A DNA stretch of 33,034 nt, from assembly GCF_005981925.1 (NCBI RefSeq), contig NZ_VBVX01000038.1, positions 1-33,034 of the forward strand, given 5' to 3'. Each line of letters begins with the position of its first letter. Positions within the stretch are counted from its first letter, which is position 1. This DNA comes from Streptomyces albidochromogenes (lineage in GTDB: Bacteria; Actinomycetota; Actinomycetes; Streptomycetales; Streptomycetaceae). The translations under genes and the position numbers were made by a program. Positions 25,716-33,034 of this stretch are shown here, in pieces. The notes beneath the pieces are model-generated. The model saw only the letters and a list, made by a program, of their open reading frames with translations. It ran no database searches and had not been told where the DNA came from.

Positions 25716-27035
25716 GTGACCGCTGAGGCCATAGAGGCGGGCCCCCACGCCGGGGGTCCTGTCCAGGACGACCGACCGCTGCGCATCGCGCTCCTGACGT
25801 ACAAGGGCAACCCCTTCTGCGGGGGCCAGGGCGTCTACGTGCGCCACCTCTCCCGGGAGCTCGCGCGCCTCGGCCACAGCGTCGAAGTCCTCGGCGCCCA
25901 GCCCTACCCCGTACTGGACGAGGGCGTGCCGCTCACCGAGCTCGCCAGCCTCGACCTGTACCGCAGCCCCGACCCCTTCCGCACGCCGAAGCGCGACGAG
26001 TACCGCGACTGGATCGACGCCCTCGAAGTCGCGACGATGTGGACCGGCGGCTTCCCCGAGCCCCTCACCTTCTCGCTGCGTGCCAAGCGCCACCTGGCCG
26101 CCCGCCGGGGCGACTTCGACGTCGTCCACGACAACCAGACCCTCGGCTACGGCCTGCTCGGCGACCTGGGCGCCCCCCTGGTCACCACCATCCACCACCC
26201 CATCACCGTCGACCGGCAGCTCGACCTCGACGCCGCCGACAGCCGCCGCAAGCGCGCCTCGGTGCGCCGCTGGTACGGCTTCACGCGCATGCAGAAGCGC
26301 GTCGCCCGCAGGCTGCCGTCCGTGCTCACCGTCTCCGGTTCCTCGCAGCAGGAGATAGTCGAGCACCTCGGGGTACGCCGCGACCGCGTCCGCGTCGTGC
26401 ACATCGGCGCGGACACCGGCCTCTGGTCGCCCGACCCGTCCGTCGCCGAGATCCCCGGGCGGATCGTGACCACGTCCAGCGCCGACGTCCCGCTCAAGGG
26501 CCTCGTCCACCTCGTGGAGGCGCTCGCCAAGCTCCGCACCGAGCGGCCCGACGCCCACCTCGTCGTCGTCGGCAAGCGAGCCGAGGACGGCCCGGTCGCC
26601 CAGGCCATCGAGCGGTACGGCCTCCAGGGCGCCGTCGAATTCGTCAAGGGCATCAGCGACCAGGAGCTCGTCGACCTCGTGCGCGGCGCCCAGGTCTCCT
26701 GCGTCCCCTCCCTGTACGAGGGCTTCTCGCTGCCCGCCGCCGAGGCCATGGCCACCGGCACCCCGCTCGTCGCCACCACCGGCGGCGCGATCCCCGAGGT
26801 CGCGGGAACGGACGGCGAGACGTGCCTGGCCGTGCCGCCCGGCGACGCCGGCGCGCTGGCCGCCGCGCTCGGCCGCCTGCTCGGCGACCCCGAGCTGCGC
26901 CGGCGCCTCGGCGCGGCGGGCCGCGCCCGGGTGCTGGAGCGGTTCACCTGGGCCAAGGCCGCCCAGGGCACCGCGGACCTCTACCGCGAGCGGATCGCCG
27001 CCCACGGCGACGCGGTGCGCGGGGGAGTCCGGTGA
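25716..27035 (+). CDS. GT4-family glycosyltransferase
   Basis: A 439-residue GT-B enzyme. The N-terminal Rossmann domain starts LRIALLTYKGNPFCGGQGVYVRHLSRELARLGHSVEV. The C-terminal donor domain has the ExxxxxxxE motif in PSLYEGFSLPAAEAMATGTPLVATTGGAIPEV. GTG 25716 follows AAGGGGG; GTG 25698 is an in-frame alternative with a poorer site. It starts the operon with a methyltransferase and a toroid protein, opposite kstR. Acceptor and donor are unknown; the KstR box suggests a steroid, terpenoid or lipid acceptor. Confidence 0.92.
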   Translation: MTAEAIEAGPHAGGPVQDDRPLRIALLTYKGNPFCGGQGVYVRHLSRELARLGHSVEVLGAQPYPVLDEGVPLTELASLDLYRSPDPFRTPKRDEYRDWIDALEVATMWTGGFPEPLTFSLRAKRHLAARRGDFDVVHDNQTLGYGLLGDLGAPLVTTIHHPITVDRQLDLDAADSRRKRASVRRWYGFTRMQKRVARRLPSVLTVSGSSQQEIVEHLGVRRDRVRVVHIGADTGLWSPDPSVAEIPGRIVTTSSADVPLKGLVHLVEALAKLRTERPDAHLVVVGKRAEDGPVAQAIERYGLQGAVEFVKGISDQELVDLVRGAQVSCVPSLYEGFSLPAAEAMATGTPLVATTGGAIPEVAGTDGETCLAVPPGDAGALAAALGRLLGDPELRRRLGAAGRARVLERFTWAKAAQGTADLYRERIAAHGDAVRGGVR

Positions 27036-27152
27036 GACCCCGCTGAAGCGGACGCCGCCGACCGACGCGGACTTCGCCGACCCCCGCCATCCCAGCCACG
27101 CGCGCCCGGTGACCCGGCGCCGTAACCACCCCCATCCGGAAGGGCAGACCCC

Positions 27153-27899
27153 GTGCTGACCGTGGACTTCTCCCGCTTCCCGCTCGCCCCGGGCGATCGC
27201 GTGCTCGACCTGGGCTGCGGCGCGGGCCGGCATGCCTTCGAGTGCTACCGGCGCGGCGCCCAGGTGGTGGCCCTCGACCAGAACGGCGAGGAGATCCGCG
27301 AGGTCGCCAAGTGGTTCGCCGCGATGAAGGAGGCCGGTGAGGCCCCGGCGGGCGCCACCGCCACCGCCATGGAGGGCGACGCGCTCAACCTGCCCTTCCC
27401 CGACGCCTCGTTCGACGTGGTGATCATCTCCGAGGTCATGGAGCACATCCCCGACGACAAGGGCGTGCTGGCCGAGATGGTCCGCGTACTGAAGCCGGGC
27501 GGCCGCATCGCGGTCACCGTGCCGCGCTACGGGCCGGAGAAGATCTGCTGGGCGCTCAGCGACGCCTACCACGAGGTCGAGGGCGGCCACATCCGCATCT
27601 ACAAGGCCGACGAGCTGCTCGCCAGGATGCGCGAAGCCGGCCTGCGGCCGTACGGCACGCACCACGCCCACGCGCTGCACTCGCCGTACTGGTGGCTCAA
27701 GTGCGCGTTCGGCGTCGACAACGACAAGGCGCTGCCGGTGCGGGCGTACCACAAGCTGCTGGTGTGGGACATCATGAAGAAGCCGCTCGCCACGCGCGTC
27801 GCCGAGCAGGCGCTGAACCCCGTCCTGGGCAAGAGCTTCGTGGCGTACGCGACCAAGCCCCACCTGCCGGCCACGACGGTCGCGGTGGACACCAAGTGA
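27153..27899 (+). CDS. SAM-dependent class I methyltransferase
   Basis: A 248-residue methyltransferase. Motif I is VLDLGCGAGRHAFE, acidic motif II is VVALDQNG, DALNLPFPDASFDVVIISEVMEH is motif IV, and RVLKPGGRIAVTVP follows. The C-terminal half (PYWWLKCAFGVDN, YHKLLVWDIMKKPL) looks like a lipid- or terpenoid-acceptor cap but has no named motif. GTG 27153 follows GGAAGGG. It is 117 bases after the glycosyltransferase and shares a GTGA overlap with the toroid gene. It probably methylates the same product the glycosyltransferase makes. Confidence 0.9.
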   Translation: MLTVDFSRFPLAPGDRVLDLGCGAGRHAFECYRRGAQVVALDQNGEEIREVAKWFAAMKEAGEAPAGATATAMEGDALNLPFPDASFDVVIISEVMEHIPDDKGVLAEMVRVLKPGGRIAVTVPRYGPEKICWALSDAYHEVEGGHIRIYKADELLARMREAGLRPYGTHHAHALHSPYWWLKCAFGVDNDKALPVRAYHKLLVWDIMKKPLATRVAEQALNPVLGKSFVAYATKPHLPATTVAVDTK

Positions 27900-28966
27900 C
27901 GATCCCGGAGCGCACGGAGCACCTCGTCCTGCCCGGTGTCCTCACCTCCGAGGAGGCCGCCGCGACCGTGGCGGGCATCCTCGCCGCACAGCGCGAGGAC
28001 GGCGCCATCCCGTGGTTCCGCGGCCACCACCTCGACCCGTGGGACCACACCGAGGCCGCCATGGCGCTCGACGCGGCCGGCGAGCACGACGCCGCCGCGC
28101 GCGCCTACGCGTGGCTGGCCGCACACCAGAACGCGGACGGCTCCTGGTACGCGGCGTACGACGACGGGGACCCGGAGCGGGTCACCGACCGCGGCCGCGA
28201 GACCAACTTCTGCGCGTACATCGCCGTCGGCGTGTGGCACCACTACCTCGCCACCGGCGACGACGCGTTCATCGACCGCATGTGGCCGGCCGTCTACGCG
28301 GCGGTCGAGTTCGTCCTCGGACTCCAGCAGCCGGGCGGCCAGATCGGCTGGAAGCGCGAGGAGGACGGCACCGCCGTCAACGACGCGCTCCTGACCGGAA
28401 GTTCCTCCATCCACCAGGCGCTGCGCTGCGCGCTGGCCATCGCCGAGCAGCGCGAGGAGCCGCAGCCCGACTGGGAGCTGGCGGTCGGCGCGCTGCGGCA
28501 CGCCATCCAGCGCCACCCGGAGCGGTTCCTCGACAAGAACCGCTACTCGATGGACTGGTACTACCCGATCCTCGCCGGCGCGGTCACCGGCCCCGAGGCC
28601 AAGGCCCGTATCGAGGCGGACTGGGACCGCTTCGTCGTACCGGGCCTGGGCGTGCGCTGCATCGTCCCGAACCCGTGGGTGACCGGCGGCGAGAGCTGCG
28701 AACTGGCCCTGGCCCTGTGGGTGATGGGGGAGTCGGACCGGGCCCTGGAGATCCTCCAGTCGATCCAGCACCTGCGGGCGCCGGACGGCATGTACTGGAC
28801 GGGGTACGTCTTCGAGGGCGAGCGGGCGATATGGCCCGAGGAGCTCACCACCTGGACGGCGGGCTCCCTGCTGCTCGCGGTGGCCGCCCTCGGAGGCGAC
28901 GAGGCGACCACCGCCGTTTTCGGCGGGGAACGGCTGCCGCTGGGCCTGGACCCGGACTGCTGCTGA
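27896..28966 (+). CDS. Cytoplasmic alpha/alpha-toroid protein, prenyltransferase- or glycosidase-like
   Basis: A 356-residue protein with helical repeats (AAQREDGAIPWFRGHHLDPWDHTEAAMALDAAG, LAAHQNADGSWYAAYDDG, LGLQQPGGQIGWKREEDG), an alpha/alpha toroid also used by terpene cyclases and by glycosidases with six hairpins. DxDD-type cyclase and CAAX-prenyltransferase motifs are not seen. It has no signal peptide. It begins on the GTGA shared with the methyltransferase, so the two are coupled. The tail ends in CC (DPDCC), which is unusual. Such genes are often annotated prenyltransferase without evidence; a glycan- or lipid-handling role is equally possible. Confidence 0.8.
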   Translation: MTIPERTEHLVLPGVLTSEEAAATVAGILAAQREDGAIPWFRGHHLDPWDHTEAAMALDAAGEHDAAARAYAWLAAHQNADGSWYAAYDDGDPERVTDRGRETNFCAYIAVGVWHHYLATGDDAFIDRMWPAVYAAVEFVLGLQQPGGQIGWKREEDGTAVNDALLTGSSSIHQALRCALAIAEQREEPQPDWELAVGALRHAIQRHPERFLDKNRYSMDWYYPILAGAVTGPEAKARIEADWDRFVVPGLGVRCIVPNPWVTGGESCELALALWVMGESDRALEILQSIQHLRAPDGMYWTGYVFEGERAIWPEELTTWTAGSLLLAVAALGGDEATTAVFGGERLPLGLDPDCC

Positions 28967-29047
28967 CGCGACGGACCACCGCCGACGCGCGCCGGACCAC
29001 CACCGACGCGCCGGACCACCGCCGGCCCGGCGCCCCGGCGTCGGGTG

Positions 29048-29341
29048 TCAGTGGCGGCGGACGACGTTCGCCAGGGCGTGCCCGACGAAGAGGTAGACGA
29101 CCGCCGCGAGCCCGTACCCGGCCACGACGCGCGCCCAGGCCTCGTCGAAGGTGAACAGGTCGTGGGACCAGCCGGCCAGCCAGCGGGCGGCGTCCTGGAC
29201 GAAGTTCACCAGGTCGTTCGCGCGGTTGGCGTCCAGCAGGTACATCAGGATCCACAGGCCGAGGATGAAGGCCATGATGTCGGCGACGACGATGAGGACG
29301 GTCGCCGCCTGGTTGCTTCCACTGCGATGACGTGGGGACAT
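29048..29341 (-). CDS. Small membrane protein, function unknown
   Basis: A 97-residue protein with two hydrophobic segments (about residues 12-34, VLIVVADIMAFILGLWILMYLL; and 71-92, GYGLAAVVYLFVGHALANV). A hydrophilic middle part is rich in aromatic residues (RWLAGWSHDLFTFDEAWARV). I do not recognise a family function. It is divergent from the DinB-like gene at 29413, with hairpins and a KstR-like box in the gap. Confidence 0.72.
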   Translation of the reverse strand: MSPRHRSGSNQAATVLIVVADIMAFILGLWILMYLLDANRANDLVNFVQDAARWLAGWSHDLFTFDEAWARVVAGYGLAAVVYLFVGHALANVVRRH

Positions 29342-29342
29342 G

Positions 29343-29356
29343 TCGAACGTGTTGCC
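29343..29356. promoter_or_regulatory. Weak KstR-like box
   Basis: TCGAACGTGTTGCC matches TNNAACNNGTTNNA except for its last base. It is two bases upstream of the membrane protein start and 57 bases before the DinB-like gene. It may be chance. Confidence 0.35.
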
Positions 29357-29412
29357 GTTTTCCGCGCGGTGAAACGGGGCGGCTCCGCGCCCCCGTTCAC
29401 TACAGTGCCCCT

Positions 29413-30195
29413 ATGACCGACCTGGGCCACGCACGCTACTGCGACGAAATCGAGCGGCAGACCGACCTGTTGAGGGCCGTGCTGATCGACGCCGACCTGA
29501 GCGCCGAGGTGCCGACCTGCCCCGAGTGGACCCTCGGCCGCCTCGCCCGCCACGTCGGCGGGGCCCACCGCTGGGCCGAGGCGATCGTACGCACGAAGGC
29601 GTCCGAGGCCGTGCCCGAGGACCAGGTGCCCGGCATCACCGGCCCTGGCGACGCCGAACCGGCCGCCCTCGACACCTGGCTGGAGGAGGGCGCGCGCAAG
29701 CTCGCCGACACTCTGCGCGCGGCCGGGCCGCAGACCGGGGCGTGGTCCTGGGGCGCGGACCAGCGCGCCGCGTTCTGGGCCCGCCGCATGACCCACGAGA
29801 CGGTGGTCCACCGCGCGGACGCGGCACTGACCGCCGGCATCGCCTTCGAGGTGGAGCCCGAGGTGGCGGCCGACACCGTCGACGAGTGGCTGGAGATCGT
29901 CGCCTGGTCGCAGTCCACCGGCGCCGACGAGCAGGCGAACGAGCTGCGCGGGGCGGGGCGCTCCCTGCACCTGCACGCGACGGACGTGCCCGACGCGGAG
30001 TGGCTGATCGAGTTCGGCGAGGACGGCTTCACCTGGCGCCACGCCCACGAGAAGGCCACCGTCGCCCTGCGCGGCCCGCTCGCCGACGTGCTCCGGGTCT
30101 TCTACCGCCGCCTGCCGGCCGACAGCGACCGGGTGGAGGTGCTGGGCGACGCGGAGCTGCTGGACTTCTGGCTGGAGCGTGCGTCGTTCGGCTGA
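29413..30195 (+). CDS. DinB-like/mycothiol-dependent maleylpyruvate isomerase family protein
   Basis: A 260-residue protein of the TIGR03083 type: an N-terminal DinB-like four-helix part (residues about 1-150, with CPEWTLGRLARHVGGAHRW near residues 36-54 and MTHETVVHRADAAL near 128-141, providing the metal histidines) and a C-terminal MDMPI_C-like domain (WLIEFGEDGFTWRHAHEKATVALRGPLADVLRVFYRRL). Family members use mycothiol in isomerisation or detoxification. ATG 29413 gives the usual family start, MTDLGHARYCDEIERQT. An inverted repeat AACGGGG/CCCCGTT (29373-29397) lies directly upstream. Confidence 0.88.
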   Translation: MTDLGHARYCDEIERQTDLLRAVLIDADLSAEVPTCPEWTLGRLARHVGGAHRWAEAIVRTKASEAVPEDQVPGITGPGDAEPAALDTWLEEGARKLADTLRAAGPQTGAWSWGADQRAAFWARRMTHETVVHRADAALTAGIAFEVEPEVAADTVDEWLEIVAWSQSTGADEQANELRGAGRSLHLHATDVPDAEWLIEFGEDGFTWRHAHEKATVALRGPLADVLRVFYRRLPADSDRVEVLGDAELLDFWLERASFG

Positions 30196-30214
30196 CAGCA
30201 GGCCCCGCGGCCGG

Positions 30215-31225
30215 TCAGGTGTTCAGCTCGGCCAGTACGCGCAAGGTGTGCGGGTCCGGGGCCGTGACCAGCAGGTCGGTCACCGGGCCCGCGCGCCACA
30301 GTTCCAGGCGCTCCGCGATCCTCTCGCGCGGGCCGACGAGCGAGATCTCGTCGGCGAACGCGTCGGGGACGGCCAGCACCGCCTCCTCCTTGCGTCCCGC
30401 GAGGAACAGCTCCTGGACGCGGCGGGCCTCCTCCTCGAAGCCCATGCGGGCCATCAGGTCCGCGTGGAAGTTGCGGGCCGCGTGGCCCATGCCGCCGATG
30501 TAGAAGCCCAGCGTCGCCTTGACCGGCAGCAGGCCCTCGGCCACGTCGTCGCAGACCTTCGCCCGCGCCATCGGCGCGATCATGAAGCCGGCGGGGAGGC
30601 CGGCCAGCGACGCCGCGTACACGTCGGTGCGCGTCGGGGACCAGTAGAGCGGCAGCCAGCCGTCGGCGACGCGGGTCGTCTGGGCGATGTTCTTCGGGCC
30701 CTCCGCGCCGAGCAGCACGGGGAGGGTGGACCGCAGCGGATGCGTGATGGGCTTGAGCGCCTTGCCGATGCCCACCGCGTCGGCGCCCCGGTACGGCAGC
30801 GGGTGGAACCGCCCGTCCACCTCGACCGGCGCCTCGCGCCGCAGCACCTGGCGGATCGTGTCGACGTACTCGCGCGTCGCGGTGAGCGGGCTCGCGGGGA
30901 AGGGCCGTCCGTACCAGCCCTCGACGACCTGCGGTCCCGAGAGCCCGAGCCCGAGCATCATCCGGCCGCCGGACAGGTGGTCCAGGGTCAGCGCGTGCAT
31001 CGCCGTGGCGGTGGGCGTGCGGGCCGCCATCTGGGCCACCGCTGTGCCGAGCCGGACGCGGGAGGTGTGCGCGGCGATCCAGGTGAGCGGGGTGAACGCG
31101 TCGGAGCCCCACGCCTCGGCGGTCCACACCGAGTCGTAGCCGAGCCGCTCGGCCTCGCGGGCCAGGGCGAGATGGCCGGGGTCGGGGCCGCGGCCCCAGT
31201 AGCCGAGAGCGAGTCCGAGGCGCAT
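30215..31225 (-). CDS. LLM-class F420-dependent oxidoreductase, Rv3520c-like
   Basis: A 336-residue luciferase-like oxidoreductase: MRLGLALGYWGRGPDPG, FDSV-type DSVWTAEAWGSDAFTPLTW, SRVRLGTAV, LTLDHLSGGRMMLGLGLSGPQVVEGWYGRPF, ALKPITHPLRSTLPVLLGAEGPKN. This run is very like mycobacterial Rv3520c, an F420-dependent-type protein reported within the KstR regulon. It probably reduces or oxidises a steroid- or lipid-derived intermediate using F420. No KstR box is seen here; instead a perfect class 2 palindrome (31250-31266) lies 24 bases before the start. Confidence 0.92.
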   Translation of the reverse strand: MRLGLALGYWGRGPDPGHLALAREAERLGYDSVWTAEAWGSDAFTPLTWIAAHTSRVRLGTAVAQMAARTPTATAMHALTLDHLSGGRMMLGLGLSGPQVVEGWYGRPFPASPLTATREYVDTIRQVLRREAPVEVDGRFHPLPYRGADAVGIGKALKPITHPLRSTLPVLLGAEGPKNIAQTTRVADGWLPLYWSPTRTDVYAASLAGLPAGFMIAPMARAKVCDDVAEGLLPVKATLGFYIGGMGHAARNFHADLMARMGFEEEARRVQELFLAGRKEEAVLAVPDAFADEISLVGPRERIAERLELWRAGPVTDLLVTAPDPHTLRVLAELNT

Positions 31226-31249
31226 CCCTGTGTCCCTCCGACGAGCGTT

Positions 31250-31266
31250 CCTGACGGTGCGTCAGG
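31250..31266. promoter_or_regulatory. Class 2 palindrome upstream of the F420 oxidoreductase
   Basis: CCTGACGGTGCGTCAGG has perfect 7-bp arms and a 3-base centre and fits CTGAYGNNNCRTCAG. It overlaps GTCAGGTCACTGAC, another short inverted repeat. Its position suits a repressor operator; the regulator is unknown. Confidence 0.6.
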
Positions 31267-31293
31267 TCACTGACCCGGGCGACTGTACGACAA

Positions 31294-31323
31294 CGGCCCC
31301 CCGCCCGGAAGGGCGAGGGGCCG
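31294..31323 (-). terminator. Hairpin with GGAA loop after the membrane protein gene
   Basis: A 13-bp stem with one mismatch (CGGCCCCCCGCCC / GGGCGAGGGGCCG) and a GGAA tetraloop, 21 bases past the stop of the minus-strand gene at 31344, ahead of the F420 oxidoreductase promoter. Confidence 0.7.
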
Positions 31324-31343
31324 GTGCGGTCGGCGTGCGGCGG

Positions 31344-32183
31344 TCAGCCGCGCTGGATGCCGGTGGTGTCCTGGAGGACGCCGCGGCGGCCGTCCTGCGT
31401 CTGGGCGACCAGACCGGGACCGCGCTGCTCCACCGCCAGGTACCAGGTGCCGGGGGCCAGTTCGGCGATCGGCGTCGGCGAACCGTCCTCCGCGTACAGC
31501 GGACGGGCGACCGGGACGGCGAACCAGAACGGGGCGAAGTCACCGGCGGCAGCGGCGGGCGCGCCGCCCTGCTGCGCGGCCGGGGCCTGCGCCTGCGGCT
31601 GCTGGCCCTGCTGCGGCTGGCCGCCGTACGGCTGCTGCTGACCGGGCTGACCACCGTACGGCGGCTGCTGCGCGCCGGGGTAGCCGTAGCCACCGGGGCC
31701 GGGGTGACCGGGCTGCCCGCCGTACGGCTGCGCGACCTGCGGCTTCGGAGCGCCCATGAGCGGGGCCTTGAGCGCGGGGACGAGCGGCGCGGCGACGGCA
31801 CCGGCGGCCAGGACGAGCGTGGCCAGCAGGCCGAGGATCATTCCGGCGCCCGCGTCACCGGTCATGTCGATGATCGTCCAGAAGGCGGTCCACAGCGCGA
31901 AGACGGCGAACGCGACACCGAACTGACCGAGGTCGATGTTGGCCACCTTGCGGCCCGGCATGGCGCGGCTGACGACGATCAGCGCCGCGGCGATGACGCC
32001 GGCGAGGTACACGCTCATCAGCACGCCGAGCGAGTCCCACGCGTTGGGCGCCGAGGACTCGCGCGGGCAGAACTGGCCGCTGCAGTCGGGAAGGGACACC
32101 AGGCTGAGGAACGAGGCGATGAACAGCACCACCGCTGCTCCGATCACCACGCCGTCGCCTCGAGTGAGGGAGCGGATGTTCAC
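31344..32183 (-). CDS. Membrane protein with four TM segments and a Gly/Gln/Pro-rich tail
   Basis: A 279-residue protein with four hydrophobic segments (about 13-31, 52-72, 86-106 and 113-136; for example VVIGAAVVLFIASFLSL and MILGLLATLVLAAGAVAAPL), a Gly/Pro/Gln/Tyr-rich linker with repeated PYGGQP units (about residues 148-205) and a C-terminal roughly 65-residue domain (FAPFWFAVPVARPLYAEDG...GLVAQTQDGRRGVLQDTTG). GTG 32183 follows AAGGACC; GTG 32222 is an in-frame alternative. Function unknown. The DUF5336-like organisation suggests a cell-envelope role, but I could not name the tail domain. Confidence 0.78.
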   Translation of the reverse strand: MNIRSLTRGDGVVIGAAVVLFIASFLSLVSLPDCSGQFCPRESSAPNAWDSLGVLMSVYLAGVIAAALIVVSRAMPGRKVANIDLGQFGVAFAVFALWTAFWTIIDMTGDAGAGMILGLLATLVLAAGAVAAPLVPALKAPLMGAPKPQVAQPYGGQPGHPGPGGYGYPGAQQPPYGGQPGQQQPYGGQPQQGQQPQAQAPAAQQGGAPAAAAGDFAPFWFAVPVARPLYAEDGSPTPIAELAPGTWYLAVEQRGPGLVAQTQDGRRGVLQDTTGIQRG

Positions 32184-32303
32184 TTTGAAGGTCCTTAGTG
32201 GGTCGACTCGTCGGGGCGGCACATGGCGAAGCTCGGGGGCAGCTCCCCATCGTACGGATGAATGTATCGTCCCCTCCGGGAGGTCGGCCCCCGGGTATCG
32301 CAG

Positions 32304-33034
32304 CTACCTCTCCAAGTAGCTCCCGATCCCGTCGGCGATCCCCTGTGCCGCCTTCTGGCGCCAGCCCTCGTTCGTCAGCAGAGCGGCGTCCTTCGGGTCA
32401 CGCATATTGCCGCATTCGACGAACACCTTGGGCACAGTCGACAGATTGAGCCCGCCGAGATCCTTGCGCACGTCCAATCCCGTGCCGTCCCCCACGTAGT
32501 TGGAGGGCGCGCTGCCGGTCGCCTGGACGAACTTGCCCGCGATACGCGTCCCCAGCTCCCGCGACGGACCGACGATCTTCGTGGTGTCCGCCGTGCCGCC
32601 CTTCACCAGTGCGGGCAGGATCACGTGGAAGCCGCGGTTGCCGACCGCCGAGCCGTCGGCGTGCACGGAGACGACGGCGTCGGCCTTCGCCTCGTTGCCG
32701 ATACGGGCCCGCTCGTCCACGCACGGTCCGAAGGGGCGGTCCTCGTTCTGTACGAGCTTGACCGTCGCGCCCTGCTTCTCCAGGAGCGCGCGCAGGCGGC
32801 GCGAGACGTCCAGGGTGAACGACGCCTCGGTGTAGCCACCGTTCGTGGACGTGCCGGTGGTGTCGCACTCCTTGCGGTGTGTGCCGACATCCACCAGTTT
32901 GTTGATTTCGCGGGTATGGCGGAAATTGCCCGGGTTGTGGCCGGGGTCGACCACCACGACCTTGCCGGCGAGGGGCCCGGTCGCGTTCGGCTTCTCGTCC
33001 TTCTCCGTCCCCGTGGGGGAGGGGGCGCCGGAAG
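32304..33034 (-). CDS. N-acetylmuramoyl-L-alanine amidase (Amidase_3), 5' end cut by window
   Basis: The 3' part of a secreted or lipoprotein peptidoglycan amidase; the frame is open to the window edge, so the true start lies beyond 33034. The sequence LAGKVVVVDPGHNPGNF supplies the first zinc His. YTEASFTLDVSRRLRALLEKQGATVKLVQ supplies a Glu ligand, and DAVVSVHADGS the second His. VPKVFVECGNMRDPKDAALL carries the catalytic Glu. An S/T/P/K-rich stretch precedes the domain (APSPTGTEKDEKPNATGP), as in exported Streptomyces amidases. It cleaves the amide bond between MurNAc and L-alanine. Confidence 0.92.
   Translation of the reverse strand, partial: SGAPSPTGTEKDEKPNATGPLAGKVVVVDPGHNPGNFRHTREINKLVDVGTHRKECDTTGTSTNGGYTEASFTLDVSRRLRALLEKQGATVKLVQNEDRPFGPCVDERARIGNEAKADAVVSVHADGSAVGNRGFHVILPALVKGGTADTTKIVGPSRELGTRIAGKFVQATGSAPSNYVGDGTGLDVRKDLGGLNLSTVPKVFVECGNMRDPKDAALLTNEGWRQKAAQGIADGIGSYLER

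Noticed and set aside
28973..29020. Three GGACCACC units after the toroid gene
   Set aside because: Irregular spacing (21 and 19 bases) and simple GC-rich composition; no clear hairpin or function.

Overview
The window is high-GC actinobacterial DNA, almost certainly from a Streptomyces chromosome. It carries a conservon (cvnB-C-D-E), a SapB/AmfS-type class III lanthipeptide (ram/amf) cluster, GTG starts, dense 4-base gene overlaps and strong GC hairpins. I saw no tRNA, rRNA, CRISPR array or insertion sequence. Family calls rest on reading protein motifs; no database search was run.

Layout, left to right. (1) 111-2770 (+): cvnB (roadblock), cvnC (DUF742), cvnD (Ras-like GTPase) and cvnE (CYP157-like P450 without ExxR), ending at back-to-back hairpins. 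(2) 2856-4079 (-): a second P450. (3) 4266-6916: a divergent pair, CYP125-type steroid C27 monooxygenase (-) and FadA5-type steroid thiolase (+), with two KstR-like boxes between them. (4) 12684-6938 (-): a five-gene operon behind a cobalamin riboswitch (about 12784-12885). It encodes a secreted toroid protein, a secreted SCO2322-like protein, EcfT, a double-ATPase EcfAA' and EcfS, every pair overlapping by 4 bases. (5) 12936-14578: an MBL-fold protein and a divergent GlxA/AraC regulator. (6) 14559-17495: an MBL-fold hydrolase divergent from an aldehyde dehydrogenase-ferredoxin pair, with a perfect KstR box between. (7) 17650-24828: ramC, a 39-residue precursor ramS, two ABC exporters and convergent ramR. 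(8) 24874-28966: a clear kstR gene, divergent from a glycosyltransferase-methyltransferase-toroid operon, sharing a perfect KstR box. (9) 29048-33034: a small membrane protein, a mycothiol-dependent-type protein, a Rv3520c-like F420 oxidoreductase, a membrane protein and a truncated N-acetylmuramoyl-L-alanine amidase.

The thread joining distant parts is a KstR-like steroid regulon. kstR, its own promoter, the cyp125/thiolase promoter and the MBL/aldehyde dehydrogenase promoter all carry TNNAACNNGTTNNA boxes. A second, unassigned palindrome (CTGAYGNNNCRTCAG) recurs at cyp125, the aldehyde dehydrogenase and the F420 oxidoreductase. Together these suggest two-layer control of steroid or terpenoid side-chain oxidation, with the glycosyltransferase-methyltransferase-toroid operon as an unexpected member.

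The other notable system is the B12 operon. Its two secreted, membrane-anchored proteins look like a split counterpart of the two-domain cobalamin binders known from animals, feeding an ECF importer.
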